NCBI GenBank assembly: GCA_028688015.1
Contig: JAQTZB010000005.1
Location: 18,561 to 82,560 of the forward strand
DNA: 64,000 nt
DNA from: Elusimicrobiales bacterium
GTDB taxonomy: Bacteria > Elusimicrobiota > Elusimicrobia > Elusimicrobiales > UBA9959
Reading direction: 5' to 3'
The translations under genes were made by a program, and so were the position numbers. Below, one piece after another: positions 49,234-59,340 of this stretch (position 1 is its first letter; the number at the start of each line of letters is the position of its first letter). The notes under the pieces were generated by a model. It had not been told where the DNA came from. It saw nothing but the letters and a program-made list of their open reading frames with translations, and ran no database searches.

Positions 49234-51333
49234 CTACTCTATTACGGTAAAGCGGGCTGCCCTGGAGGCGGCCGGCTTGCCGTCCCGCAGGGCCTTGAAG
49301 GAAACCGTGTGGCGGCCCGGGGCCAGCGGCCAGGCCACAGAGGGCCCGCGCTCCGTGAGTTCTTTGCCGTCCACGGCCCAGACTATCTCCGCCTCCGCGC
49401 CTTCGGCCTTGAAGAACAGCGCCTGCGCGGCGCGCGGCGTCTGCGGGTCTATCCTGAAGATATCCCCGTCCGAAGGGAATTTCACGACCGGCTTCCCCGC
49501 CGGCGGGGCGGCGCTTGCCTCGGGGGGACGATGCTCGGAGCACTGGCCCTGAGGCAGGTTGGCCGCGCCGTAAAGCTCGTCCATGCCCGACGGGCAGAAC
49601 TGCGACGGCGGCAGGCCCGAGACCGGGCACACGCGCACGGTTTTAATGCCGGGCGGCCGCTGAAACTGCGAAGAACCGTAAAGTTTTCTCAGGACCAGCG
49701 CTATTTCCTTCAGCGCCGGCGCGGCGCCGCTGATGCCGGAGACGCGGCGCATGGGCGAGCCGTCGAAGTTGCCCACCCAGACGGCGGCGGTCCATTCCGG
49801 CGTGTAGCCGACGGCCCAGTTGTCGCGGTAATCCTTGGTGGTGCCGGTCTTGGCGGCGAAGTCGAAGGGTAAATTGAAGGGCGAGTTCAGGCCGAAGGCG
49901 GGCGCGCGCGCAGAGTTATCGGAGAGCATGCTGGTCACCAGGTAGGCCTCGGTGCGGCCGATGGCCCGGCGGGCGGCCCCGCCCGGGGCGCCGTCTTCCC
50001 AGCGCGCGGGCAGCCAAACGCCGCCGCGGGCCAGCGCGGCATACGCACCGGCCAGTTCCAGCAGGCGCACCTCGCCGTTGCCCAGCGCCAGGCCCTCGCC
50101 GTAATGATCCGCAGGCTTGTCCAACGAGTCGAAGCCGAAGTCCCTGAGCTTGGCCAGGAAAGCCGCCGGGCCCACCCGCTGCGCCAGCCGCACGGCCGGC
50201 ACATTGTAAGAGCAGGCCAGGGCCTCGCGCAGGCGCACTCGGCCGTGATAGGTCTTGTCGTAGTTCAGCGGCGCGTGGCCGCCGGCCGCGAAGATGGGCG
50301 AGTCGTCTATCAGGTCGGAGGTCCGCGCGCCCTTTGAGAGCGCCAGCGCGTAGAGGAAGGGTTTCAGCGCCGAGCCCGGCTGCCGCAGCGCGGTGACGCC
50401 GTCCACCTGCCCGGCGTCGCGCTCGTCGAAGAAATCCGCGGAACCCACCCAGGCCAGGACGCCGCCGGTGGCGTTGTCCAGCACTAGCGCGGCGCCGTTG
50501 GTTACGTGGTGCGCGCCGGCCAGCGAGGCCAGGTGGTTCTTCAGCGCGCGGGCGGCCCCCTCCTGCGCGCGGCTGTCCAGCGTGGTCTTTATCTTTTCCC
50601 CCCGGGCGCGCGCCAGCGCGTAGCGCGCGAAATGCGGCGCCTCGAACAGCGCTTCCCGCTCCCGCACGGTCACCGTCTCTCCCGCTGCCAGCCGGTAATT
50701 CTCCTCGTCGGCCAGGCCCAGGTCCAGCAGGCGGCGCAGGATGAGCCGCTGCCGCGCGAAAGCCGCCTTGGGGTTGCGGCGCGGGTCATAATTCACCGGG
50801 GACTTGGGCAGCCCGGCCAGCAGCGCGGCCTGCGCCAGGCTCAGGTCGCGCGCCGGCAGGCCGAAATAATCCCGCGCGGCCGCCTCGGCCCCGGTCAGCC
50901 GCGGGCCATAGGACACGCCGTTGAAGTAGCCCTCCAGGATCTCTTCTTTGCTGCGCCCGGCCTCCAGCCGCAGAGCGGAGAGCATCTCCGAAATCTTCCC
51001 GGCGAAGGTGCGCGGGCGCGGCTCCAGCGCGCGCGCCAGCTGCTGCGTTATGGTGGAGGCGCCGGATACGGTGCGCCCGTTCCTGGAGTTCTGCCACACG
51101 GCCCGCGCCACCGAGCGCAGGTCCACGCCGGAGTGGGAGAAGAAGCGCTTGTCCTCGGCCGCCACCGTGGCGAGGATCAGCCAGGGCGAAATGTCCTGCA
51201 ATTTTACCGGGGAGGAGGAGGCCTCGGCGCTGCGCACGCGCAGGGGCAGGCCGTGCCGGTCGGTGAGTTCCGGCGCGGCCCCGGCCAGGGCCGGCAGCAG
51301 GAGCAGTAGCAGCGGCGCGGCGGGGAAGGTCAT
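49234..51333 (-). CDS. pbpC: Penicillin-binding protein 1C
   Basis: The 699-residue bifunctional peptidoglycan synthase has a signal anchor, a GT51 transglycosylase domain with the catalytic Glu in AAEDKRFFSH and TITQQLAR, and a transpeptidase domain with SxxK in PGSALKP, SYN and KTGTT. A C-terminal PBP1C-type beta domain (about 610-699) follows. I use the ATG at 51333 because it overlaps the upstream stop (ATGA). The TTG four codons earlier is less likely. Confidence 0.93.
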   Translation of the reverse strand: MTFPAAPLLLLLLPALAGAAPELTDRHGLPLRVRSAEASSSPVKLQDISPWLILATVAAEDKRFFSHSGVDLRSVARAVWQNSRNGRTVSGASTITQQLARALEPRPRTFAGKISEMLSALRLEAGRSKEEILEGYFNGVSYGPRLTGAEAAARDYFGLPARDLSLAQAALLAGLPKSPVNYDPRRNPKAAFARQRLILRRLLDLGLADEENYRLAAGETVTVREREALFEAPHFARYALARARGEKIKTTLDSRAQEGAARALKNHLASLAGAHHVTNGAALVLDNATGGVLAWVGSADFFDERDAGQVDGVTALRQPGSALKPFLYALALSKGARTSDLIDDSPIFAAGGHAPLNYDKTYHGRVRLREALACSYNVPAVRLAQRVGPAAFLAKLRDFGFDSLDKPADHYGEGLALGNGEVRLLELAGAYAALARGGVWLPARWEDGAPGGAARRAIGRTEAYLVTSMLSDNSARAPAFGLNSPFNLPFDFAAKTGTTKDYRDNWAVGYTPEWTAAVWVGNFDGSPMRRVSGISGAAPALKEIALVLRKLYGSSQFQRPPGIKTVRVCPVSGLPPSQFCPSGMDELYGAANLPQGQCSEHRPPEASAAPPAGKPVVKFPSDGDIFRIDPQTPRAAQALFFKAEGAEAEIVWAVDGKELTERGPSVAWPLAPGRHTVSFKALRDGKPAASRAARFTVIE

Positions 51334-52196
51334 CGGTGCACGCAATAGAAATCCTGCTCGGAGTAGCCGTTCAGTTTCACCCGGTAGCCGGGGGTCAGGG
51401 CCTTCACCACGGCCGGCAGGGCGGTTTTATCCGCCTCGCGGTGGTAGGCGGCGAAGGACAAAACGGGCTTGCAGCGCTTTATCAGCCGCGCCGCGCCCAG
51501 CAGCACTTCTTTTTCATAACCTTCCACGTCTATCTTCAAAAAATCCAGGCGGCCTTTCAGCAGCGCGTCCAGCGGGTACACTTTTACCCTGCGGCGGCCG
51601 GCGTAGGTGACGGGGGCGTTCACAGTATCCTCGCCGTCTATCATAGCCGACCCCTCTCCGCGGGTGTTGAACTTTAGCGCGGCGCTGCCGGCGGCGGCCC
51701 CCAGCGCGGCGCAGCGTGCCTCTATGGCCGCCGGCTCGCCGTTCAGCCGGAGGTTCTGCCGCAAAATTTTATAAGTTTCCCGCACCGCTTCGAAGGCGCA
51801 GACTTTTTTAGCGCCGCAGGCCAGCGCGTACAGCGAGAACAGGCCGATATTTGCCCCGCAGTCCGCCACTACCAGGCCCTTTACCCCCGCGGCGTTGTAT
51901 TGGTCGCGCAGGATTATGCCGTGCAGGTCGCTGAGGAAGCCCCCCAGGTCGGCCGGGGCGGCCAGCAGGAACCTGGCCGCCCCCAGCCGCACCTCGGCTT
52001 TGTCAGGGGCCAGGCCCAGCAGGCGTTTGACGCCTGCGGCGCAGAGCTCCGCCCCTGCCGGCCCCTGCGCGCGTAAGGCCAGCTCGCGCCGCAGCCTCAG
52101 CGCGGCCCCGAACTGTGCCTCCCCGGCCCGCCGGGCCAGGCCCTGGCCGGAGAAAATCACCTCAACCTTGCGGCCGTGGCGGTCTTTAAGCCCCAC
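51330..52196 (-). CDS. FkbM family methyltransferase
   Basis: The 288-residue SAM-dependent methyltransferase has motif I VVADCGANIGLFSLYAL, AFEAV for the ribose-binding acid and DFLKIDVEGYE. These are the FkbM signatures. The family methylates sugars or other hydroxyl groups. It overlaps the upstream hypothetical gene by 11 bases and pbpC by four, so the three genes form one operon. Confidence 0.9.
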   Translation of the reverse strand: MGLKDRHGRKVEVIFSGQGLARRAGEAQFGAALRLRRELALRAQGPAGAELCAAGVKRLLGLAPDKAEVRLGAARFLLAAPADLGGFLSDLHGIILRDQYNAAGVKGLVVADCGANIGLFSLYALACGAKKVCAFEAVRETYKILRQNLRLNGEPAAIEARCAALGAAAGSAALKFNTRGEGSAMIDGEDTVNAPVTYAGRRRVKVYPLDALLKGRLDFLKIDVEGYEKEVLLGAARLIKRCKPVLSFAAYHREADKTALPAVVKALTPGYRVKLNGYSEQDFYCVHR

Positions 52197-52683
52197 GCGC
52201 CCACCCTGCCAGCTTGGTATGGTCGGCTATGCCGCCGCCCGCGAAAGGGCTGAAATAGGCCAGGTAGTCCTCTACCGTGCCGGCCGAAGCCCACTTAGCG
52301 TATTCGTCGCGGGCCAGCTCGGCCTCAGCGTAGCAGGCGAACTCCAGGTAGCCGTCCGGCCGCCCCAGGTCCAGTGGCTCCAGGCCGGGCGTCTTATAGG
52401 CCTTTACATGCAGGATGGTCTCGCCCGAGGGGGCGAAACGGAAGATCTTGGTGATATGCGGGAAGGCCGTCACGAAGCCGACCCCCTCGGGGGCCAGCCG
52501 GGCCAGGGCCGCCTCGAAATCGGGTATTTTCAAGGGAGACTGCCCCCAGTCATAGCGGCCGGGGTTCTCGCGGCCTGGGATGCTGACATAGTAGACCTTG
52601 AAGGCCGACGGCCCCCCGGGCAGGCGCAGCAGGGAACGGCCGTCTATGCGGGAATTATAGGGCAGGCAGGGTTTTATGTCCAC
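52186..52683 (-). CDS. Hypothetical 165-aa protein
   Basis: It starts with GTG after AAGGAG. The soluble protein has VYYVSIPGRENPGRYDWGQ near the N terminus and a C-terminal FSPFAGGGIADHTKLAGW. I do not recognise the family. It is the first gene of the operon with the FkbM methyltransferase and pbpC, so a cell-surface role is possible but speculative. Confidence 0.7.
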   Translation of the reverse strand: MDIKPCLPYNSRIDGRSLLRLPGGPSAFKVYYVSIPGRENPGRYDWGQSPLKIPDFEAALARLAPEGVGFVTAFPHITKIFRFAPSGETILHVKAYKTPGLEPLDLGRPDGYLEFACYAEAELARDEYAKWASAGTVEDYLAYFSPFAGGGIADHTKLAGWARGA

Positions 52684-52790
52684 GGCTCTCTCCTTATGCT
52701 CAAGTACAAATATACAACTTTAGGGCGGTTTATATGCTAGTATCTAGGCATACCCCCCTTAGAGAGGGCTAATTTTAAGGAGATATTAAC

Positions 52791-53039
52791 ATGGCAAACG
52801 AAAAATTCATGAAAACTATGCAGCCTGACGCCGAACTGGGCGCCGTGATAGGCAACGAGCCGGTGGCCCGCCCCACCGCGGTCAAGAAGATCTGGGACTA
52901 CATCAAGAAGAACGGCCTGCAGGACAAGGTCAACAAGCGCAACATCAACGCCGACGAGAAGCTGCTGAAAGTCTTCGGCGGCAAGAAGCAGGTCACGATG
53001 TTCGAACTGGCCGGCATCCTGGGCAAGCACCTGAAATAA
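52791..53039 (+). CDS. SWIB/MDM2 domain protein
   Basis: The 82-residue protein consists wholly of a SWIB domain. It has LGAVIGNEPVARPTAVKKIW, YIKKNGLQD, NKRNINADEKLLKVFG and a final MFELAGILGKHL. In eukaryotes SWIB is part of chromatin remodelling complexes, and stand-alone bacterial versions occur in chlamydiae and some other phyla with unknown function, perhaps DNA-associated. AAGGAG precedes the ATG and a strong terminator follows. Confidence 0.93.
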   Translation: MANEKFMKTMQPDAELGAVIGNEPVARPTAVKKIWDYIKKNGLQDKVNKRNINADEKLLKVFGGKKQVTMFELAGILGKHLK

Positions 53040-53052
53040 GGCGCTCGACCAC

Positions 53053-53086
53053 AAAAAAGGCCGCCCCTACGGCGGCCTTTTTTTTC
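53053..53086. terminator. Intrinsic terminator after SWIB gene
   Basis: AAAAAAGGCCGCC/GGCGGCCTTTTTTTT with a five-base loop. Confidence 0.93.
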
Positions 53087-53112
53087 AATTTCCCTGTTCC
53101 AGGCGGCACCCT

Positions 53113-53421
53113 ATGATAGACCTAAAACCCATCTTCCTGAAGAAAGTCAAAAAGATCCTGGCCGGCAACGTGCCGGAGTACGAAGTGCTGGTTTACGGGG
53201 CCCGGGCCGGCAGCAAAGCCAAGACCTATTCCTACCTGGACCTGGCCATCATGACCGACAAGCCCCTGGCCGCCGCGCGCCTGGAGAAGCTCACGGCCGC
53301 CTTCCAGGCCGCGGACCTGCCTTTCCGCGTGGAAACAGTGGACTGGGCAGGCACCGGCGCCGGTTTCCGCAAGGAGATCAAGCGCACCGCGGTGGTGCTG
53401 CAGGCTCCCGCCAAGCCGTAA
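53113..53421 (+). CDS. Degenerate nucleotidyltransferase-fold protein
   Basis: The 102-residue product has LVYGARAGSKAKTYSYLDLAI, which aligns with the minimal nucleotidyltransferase signature GSRARG...SDLDL, but the Ser after Gly is Ala and the first catalytic Asp is Tyr. Catalysis is unlikely. No HEPN partner lies beside it, so it is not an obvious MNT-HEPN toxin-antitoxin pair. Confidence 0.6.
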   Translation: MIDLKPIFLKKVKKILAGNVPEYEVLVYGARAGSKAKTYSYLDLAIMTDKPLAAARLEKLTAAFQAADLPFRVETVDWAGTGAGFRKEIKRTAVVLQAPAKP

Positions 53422-53438
53422 CCCCGCGCCCCGGGCGC

Positions 53439-53471
53439 AAAAAAGGCCGCCACCCTGGCGGCCTTTTTGTT
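53439..53471. terminator. Intrinsic terminator
   Basis: AAAAAAGGCCGCC/GGCGGCCTTTTTG with a short loop lies between convergent genes. Confidence 0.9.
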
Positions 53472-53520
53472 TTGCCTGGCCCGCCCGACCGCAGCAGGTT
53501 GAGCGGGAAACCTGAATTTC

Positions 53521-54459
53521 TTAGTCCCGGCGCCGGTCCTTCAACCAGGCGCTGCCGCTGCCGGCAGGCCGCCCCTTCAGGTGCTTCTTGATCTCGGCCG
53601 TTATGTCGGCCAGCTTGGCGTAATGATCCAGCGCCCTTACTTCGTTGGTGGCTATGGCTATGGTCAGGGACATCAGGGGAAACTCCCTGACATTGCCGGC
53701 CCTGTCCTTGGCGACTATATAGCCGCGCTCGCGGTCTTCGCGGCTGTAGAGGCCTGCGGCGGCGGCGTCAAATTTTTCCGCTATCGAAGCCGCCGCCTCT
53801 TCCGCCCTGGCCGGGTCGCACATCAGCACAAAGTCATCCCCGCCGATATGCCCCACGAACACATCTTCCCCTGCGAAAGAATTCTGCACCTCGGTCAGCA
53901 CGCGCCCCGCCATTTTTATAGCGCAGTCGCCGTTGAGGTAGCCGTAATTGTCGTTATAAGCCTTGAAGTTGTCTATGTCCATGTAAAAGAAGGCCAGCGG
54001 GGAACCGGACCGTATCCTGGACGAAGCCTCCTCCTCTATGGCGGGGCCGCCGGGCAGAAACGTCAGCGGGTTGGCGGCGAGCAGGCGGCGCGCGCGCCGC
54101 ACGGCGGCCTCTATCCTGGCCGCCAGCTCCGAAGCCTCGAACGGCTTAGGGACAAAATCGTCCGCGCCGAGTTTGAATTCTGCCGCCTGCTCCTCCGGGC
54201 CGCTGTCGCCGCTGATGATTATTACCGGGATGAAGGCCGTTTCGGGGTTGCGCCGCAGCTCGGCCAGCAGCTGGCGCCCGCCCATAACGGGCATATTGAG
54301 GTCCAGCACTATCACGTCCGGCGGGCGCGCGGAGATATGCTCGAGGGCGGCCCTTCCGTCTTCGGCAGTGCTTACCTCCCAGTCCGGCCCCTCGAAAAGG
54401 CGGGTTATTACCCTGTGGAAGGCCTTGTCGTCGTCGGCCAGCAGAAGTCTCTTTTTCAT
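53521..54459 (-). CDS. Response regulator with GGDEF-like domain (GGDDF)
   Basis: The 312-residue PleD-type protein has an N-terminal receiver (LLADDDK, phospho-acceptor in VLDLNMP, conserved Lys in VPKPF) and a C-terminal GGDEF fold with AFFYMDIDNFKAYNDNYG. The signature reads GGDDF, so the catalytic Glu is Asp. It may be a weak diguanylate cyclase or a c-di-GMP or GTP sensor. I start at 54459, where GGGGGAGAT precedes ATG. A GTG at 54477 overlaps the previous stop. Confidence 0.88.
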   Translation of the reverse strand: MKKRLLLADDDKAFHRVITRLFEGPDWEVSTAEDGRAALEHISARPPDVIVLDLNMPVMGGRQLLAELRRNPETAFIPVIIISGDSGPEEQAAEFKLGADDFVPKPFEASELAARIEAAVRRARRLLAANPLTFLPGGPAIEEEASSRIRSGSPLAFFYMDIDNFKAYNDNYGYLNGDCAIKMAGRVLTEVQNSFAGEDVFVGHIGGDDFVLMCDPARAEEAAASIAEKFDAAAAGLYSREDRERGYIVAKDRAGNVREFPLMSLTIAIATNEVRALDHYAKLADITAEIKKHLKGRPAGSGSAWLKDRRRD

Positions 54460-54473
54460 ATCTCCCCCAGGCG

Positions 54474-55319
54474 TCACTTAATGCCGCAGCGGTCTATTAC
54501 GCCGCTCTCCCGCCCCATGAACTCTTCCAGCTTGGCGGTCTGCCCCCGGGAAATGACCGGCGCTTCCTCCCGGGCGTAGTAACCGGACAAGAGGTCGTAG
54601 AATTTCTGCTTCACCTGCGGGTCGCGTATCTCGCTGCCGGGGTTGCGCGTCAGGCTGCCAACCACGAAACCGGGCTCCTTCATCTTGGCCGCCCAGTAGC
54701 GAGCCTTGATATCGGCCGCGCCGGCGTTCACCCTGTCCATCTCCTTGAAGGCGCCGGAGCAGTCGAAGCCGCCGTCGGAAGGGGCGTCCCTGAAGGGGTC
54801 CTTCACCGCGGCCACCTCCGGGGCGGCCCCCCAGTCCATATCCGGCACCGGGGGCACCTCGGAGAAGCGCGCGCCGGAGACAGCCTGCAGCGACGCCAGC
54901 ACCCTGCCGGTAGAGGCCTCCACCAGCCTGGCTATTACGGTAATCTTTTCCCCTTCCTTAAATACGGTCCCTTTTATCAGGGCCTGAGGCCGGGTCTTGG
55001 CGGGCAGGCGCGCCAGCCAGCCCTCCCTGCCCCCGACCGCGGCTTCCAGCACTACCAGGTCCAGGAACTGTATACCGCTCCCCGCAGCCAGACCGGCCGC
55101 GGTCTTTTCGGTAGCAAAGCGCGCCTCTTCCTCAGCTGAGGCTCCCGCGGGGGAGAAGGCCCCCATGGCCACGCGCTCCAGGCCGTGACTGCTCGCGGCC
55201 CGGACGAGGGCGGCGGCCAGGCTGCCGTATTCACCGGAGCCCTGCGCCAGGGCGGGGAACAGTACCGCCGCCGCCAGCAGCGCCGCACCTTGGTATTTGA
55301 GATTTTTTATAAAGTTCAT
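54474..55319 (-). CDS. Exported protein, FlgO/CsgG-like fold
   Basis: The 281-residue product has a signal peptide ending near LAQGSG. The central part (ERVAMGAFSP, then ALIKGTVFKEGEKITVIARL with EASTGRVLAS) resembles FlgO or LpoB-type periplasmic domains. The C-terminal third is specific. GGGGGAG precedes the ATG. It is the first gene of an operon with the GGDEF-like regulator, so signalling to the envelope is possible. Confidence 0.55.
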   Translation of the reverse strand: MNFIKNLKYQGAALLAAAVLFPALAQGSGEYGSLAAALVRAASSHGLERVAMGAFSPAGASAEEEARFATEKTAAGLAAGSGIQFLDLVVLEAAVGGREGWLARLPAKTRPQALIKGTVFKEGEKITVIARLVEASTGRVLASLQAVSGARFSEVPPVPDMDWGAAPEVAAVKDPFRDAPSDGGFDCSGAFKEMDRVNAGAADIKARYWAAKMKEPGFVVGSLTRNPGSEIRDPQVKQKFYDLLSGYYAREEAPVISRGQTAKLEEFMGRESGVIDRCGIK

Positions 55320-55422
55320 AACTCCCCCTAGGTATAGTCTAGTGGAAGCCGCTACGCTAATCCTCCGGATATGCTCAGGTTTTCCTCATATCCTTTGCGG
55401 GACATAAGCGGGGAACAAAAAG

Positions 55423-55460
55423 AAGCCCCGGGATCTCGCCCGGGGCTTTTTAATTTTTTT
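55423..55460. terminator. Bidirectional terminator
   Basis: AAGCCCCGGG/CCCGGGGCTT with a six-base loop is flanked by T-rich sequence on both strands. It serves glgB on minus. The gap 55320-55547 holds only this and upstream promoter-like sequence. Confidence 0.85.
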
Positions 55461-55547
55461 ATTTGGCCAGGTCAGGACGCCGTCCGTCCTTCCAGCCGGG
55501 GATCCTGCGGGGGAAAAACCCGGAGCCGTACAGCGCCGCGCCGGGAT

Positions 55548-57446
<1,899 letters not shown>

Positions 57447-57479
57447 ATTTGGGTGATCCTATTACTTGATAATACAATA

Positions 57480-57509
57480 TTGACCGCACCGGCGTTTTAT
57501 GGCTACCAT
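57480..57509 (+). promoter_or_regulatory. rsmH promoter, leaderless
   Basis: TTGACC, an 18-base spacer and TACCAT are followed by six bases and the ATG at 57516. No ribosome site is seen. Confidence 0.45.
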
Positions 57510-57515
57510 TGGTTC

Positions 57516-58577
57516 ATGACCGAAGAGGCTCCCCAGCCCCACAAGCGCCGCGTCCGCTACAGCGGCAAGCACCCGCGCAGCTTCGAGCAGAAGTACAAAG
57601 AGCTGGACCCCGCCAAATACGCGGATCAGATAGCGCACATCATAGCCAAGGGGCTCACGCCCGCCGGCACCCACCGCCCCATCTGCGTGGACGAAATTTT
57701 AAGGATACTCGACCCCAAGCCCGGCGAGACCGCCTTCGACGCCACGCTGGGCTACGGCGGTCATACCCGCCGGCTGCTGCCGCGGCTGCTGCCGGGAGGG
57801 CGGCTGTTCGCGGTGGACGTGGATACGATGGAAATGCCCAAGACCGAGGCGCGCCTGCGCGCAGAGGGCTTCGGCCCCGAAGCGCTGGTCATAAGGAAAA
57901 TGAATTACGCCGGCGTCCTGGGCCTGCTGGGCGAAGCCGGCGGCGGCTTCGACTGCGTGCTGGCGGACCTTGGCGTGTCCTCCATGCAGCTCGACAACCC
58001 GGAGCGCGGCTTTACCTTCAAGGCCGACGGCCCGCTGGACCTGCGCCTGAACCCGGAGCGCGGGCGGCCGGCCTCCGAATTCCTGAAGGCCGTGTCGGCG
58101 GAAAAGCTGGCCGCGCTCCTGGCCGAGAACGCCGACGAGCCCCACGCCCGGGTCATCGCCGCCGCCATCAAGGCCTGCCCCGTGCCCCCCGCCACCACCG
58201 CCGCGCTGGCCGCGGTCATCAGCGCCGGACTGAAGGCGGCGCAGGGCAAGCTGACCGGGGACGAAGTAAAGAAATCCATGCAGCGCGTCTTCATGGCGCT
58301 GCGCATAGAGGTTAACGACGAGTTCAGCGCGCTGGACCGCTTCCTGCAGGCCCTGCCCTGGTGCCTCAAGCCGGGCGGCCGCGCGGCCATATTAACCTTT
58401 CATTCCGGCGAGGACCGCCGGGTGAAAAAAGCTTTCGCGAAGGGCGAAGCCGAAGGGATTTACTCGAGCGTCGCGCCCACCCCGGCGCGCCCCTCCCCCG
58501 CCGAACGGCGCTCCAACCCGCGCTCTGCCTGCGCCAAACTGCGCTGGGCCGTGCGCTCGGACAAACCGGCCGTATGA
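57516..58577 (+). CDS. rsmH: 16S rRNA (cytosine1402-N4)-methyltransferase
   Basis: The 353-residue product is longer than the usual 300-315, through a basic N-terminal extension of about 45 residues before HRPICVDEIL. Signatures are DATLGYGGHTRRLL, DLGVSSMQLDNPERGF, MALRIEVNDEF and LTFHSGEDR. It normally heads the division/cell-wall cluster, but here it pairs with an M23 peptidase gene whose start overlaps its stop (ATGA). Confidence 0.94.
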   Translation: MTEEAPQPHKRRVRYSGKHPRSFEQKYKELDPAKYADQIAHIIAKGLTPAGTHRPICVDEILRILDPKPGETAFDATLGYGGHTRRLLPRLLPGGRLFAVDVDTMEMPKTEARLRAEGFGPEALVIRKMNYAGVLGLLGEAGGGFDCVLADLGVSSMQLDNPERGFTFKADGPLDLRLNPERGRPASEFLKAVSAEKLAALLAENADEPHARVIAAAIKACPVPPATTAALAAVISAGLKAAQGKLTGDEVKKSMQRVFMALRIEVNDEFSALDRFLQALPWCLKPGGRAAILTFHSGEDRRVKKAFAKGEAEGIYSSVAPTPARPSPAERRSNPRSACAKLRWAVRSDKPAV

Positions 58578-59287
58578 GAAAAGCTCTCCTGCTCTGCGCT
58601 GCTGCGCTGGCCCTGGCCGGGCTGGCCGCCGCGGCCGATACCGGTGAGGTCCTTCAAAAAGCAGCCAGGGACGTCCTGAAGCAGTCCAAGAAAGGCCGCA
58701 AGCTCCTCAGCGAGGCGGACACCCTCTCCCAAAAATTCGAGCGCTACCGGAAACTGGCGCACATCTTCAAGAAATACCACGACAGCAAGACGCTGGACGA
58801 CGCCGACCTGCTGGAAGTGCTCAAGGAAACCGGTGTGATAAAGGGCGCCAAGCCGAAGCCGGGCAAAAAAGAGCCGCCGCCTTTCCCCACCCCCAAGTAT
58901 TCCGGCAAGTACCGCTGGCCCATGGACGCCGGCGTGGTCAGCTCCGAGTTCGGCCCGCGCTGGGGCAAGCAGCACCAGGGCCTCGATATCGCCGCCGACA
59001 TGGGAGTGCCGGTGCGCGCCATCGCCCCCGGAGAGGTAATTTACTCGGGCAGCCATCTCACCGGCTACGGCAACGTGCTGATAGTGCGCCACGACCAGGA
59101 GACCACCACTACCTACGCCCACAACAAAGAGCTGCGCGCGCGGAAAGGCGACAAGGTCAAGCAAGGGCAGCTCATAGCCCTGCTGGGCTCCACCGGTCAC
59201 TCCACCGGGCCGCATCTGCATTTCGAATTCCGGGTCGGCAACGCGCCGGTGAACCCTCGCACGAAACTCCCCAAAAGCCGGTTCTGA
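58574..59287 (+). CDS. M23 family peptidoglycan endopeptidase
   Basis: The 237-residue exported protein has a signal peptide ending near LAAAAD, a helical region (about 25-90), a Lys/Pro-rich linker and a C-terminal LytM domain with zinc ligands in HQGLDIAA and HLHFEF. The YAHN and GSTGHSTGPH segments are typical. It hydrolyses peptidoglycan crosslinks or activates amidases. The overlap with rsmH fixes the start. Confidence 0.93.
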   Translation: MRKALLLCAAALALAGLAAAADTGEVLQKAARDVLKQSKKGRKLLSEADTLSQKFERYRKLAHIFKKYHDSKTLDDADLLEVLKETGVIKGAKPKPGKKEPPPFPTPKYSGKYRWPMDAGVVSSEFGPRWGKQHQGLDIAADMGVPVRAIAPGEVIYSGSHLTGYGNVLIVRHDQETTTTYAHNKELRARKGDKVKQGQLIALLGSTGHSTGPHLHFEFRVGNAPVNPRTKLPKSRF

Positions 59288-59294
59288 CCAAAAC

Positions 59295-59327
59295 AAAGAC
59301 CGCCGGACTCCCGGCGGTCTTTGTTTC
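59295..59327. terminator. Intrinsic terminator
   Basis: AAAGACCGCCGG/CCGGCGGTCTTT with an ACTC loop is followed by GTTT. It lies between convergent genes. Confidence 0.88.
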
Positions 59328-59340
59328 AGCGCAGGCGGGC

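Noticed and set aside
53113-53421. MNT-HEPN toxin-antitoxin pair
   Set aside because: No HEPN gene lies on either side, and the nucleotidyltransferase signature is degenerate.
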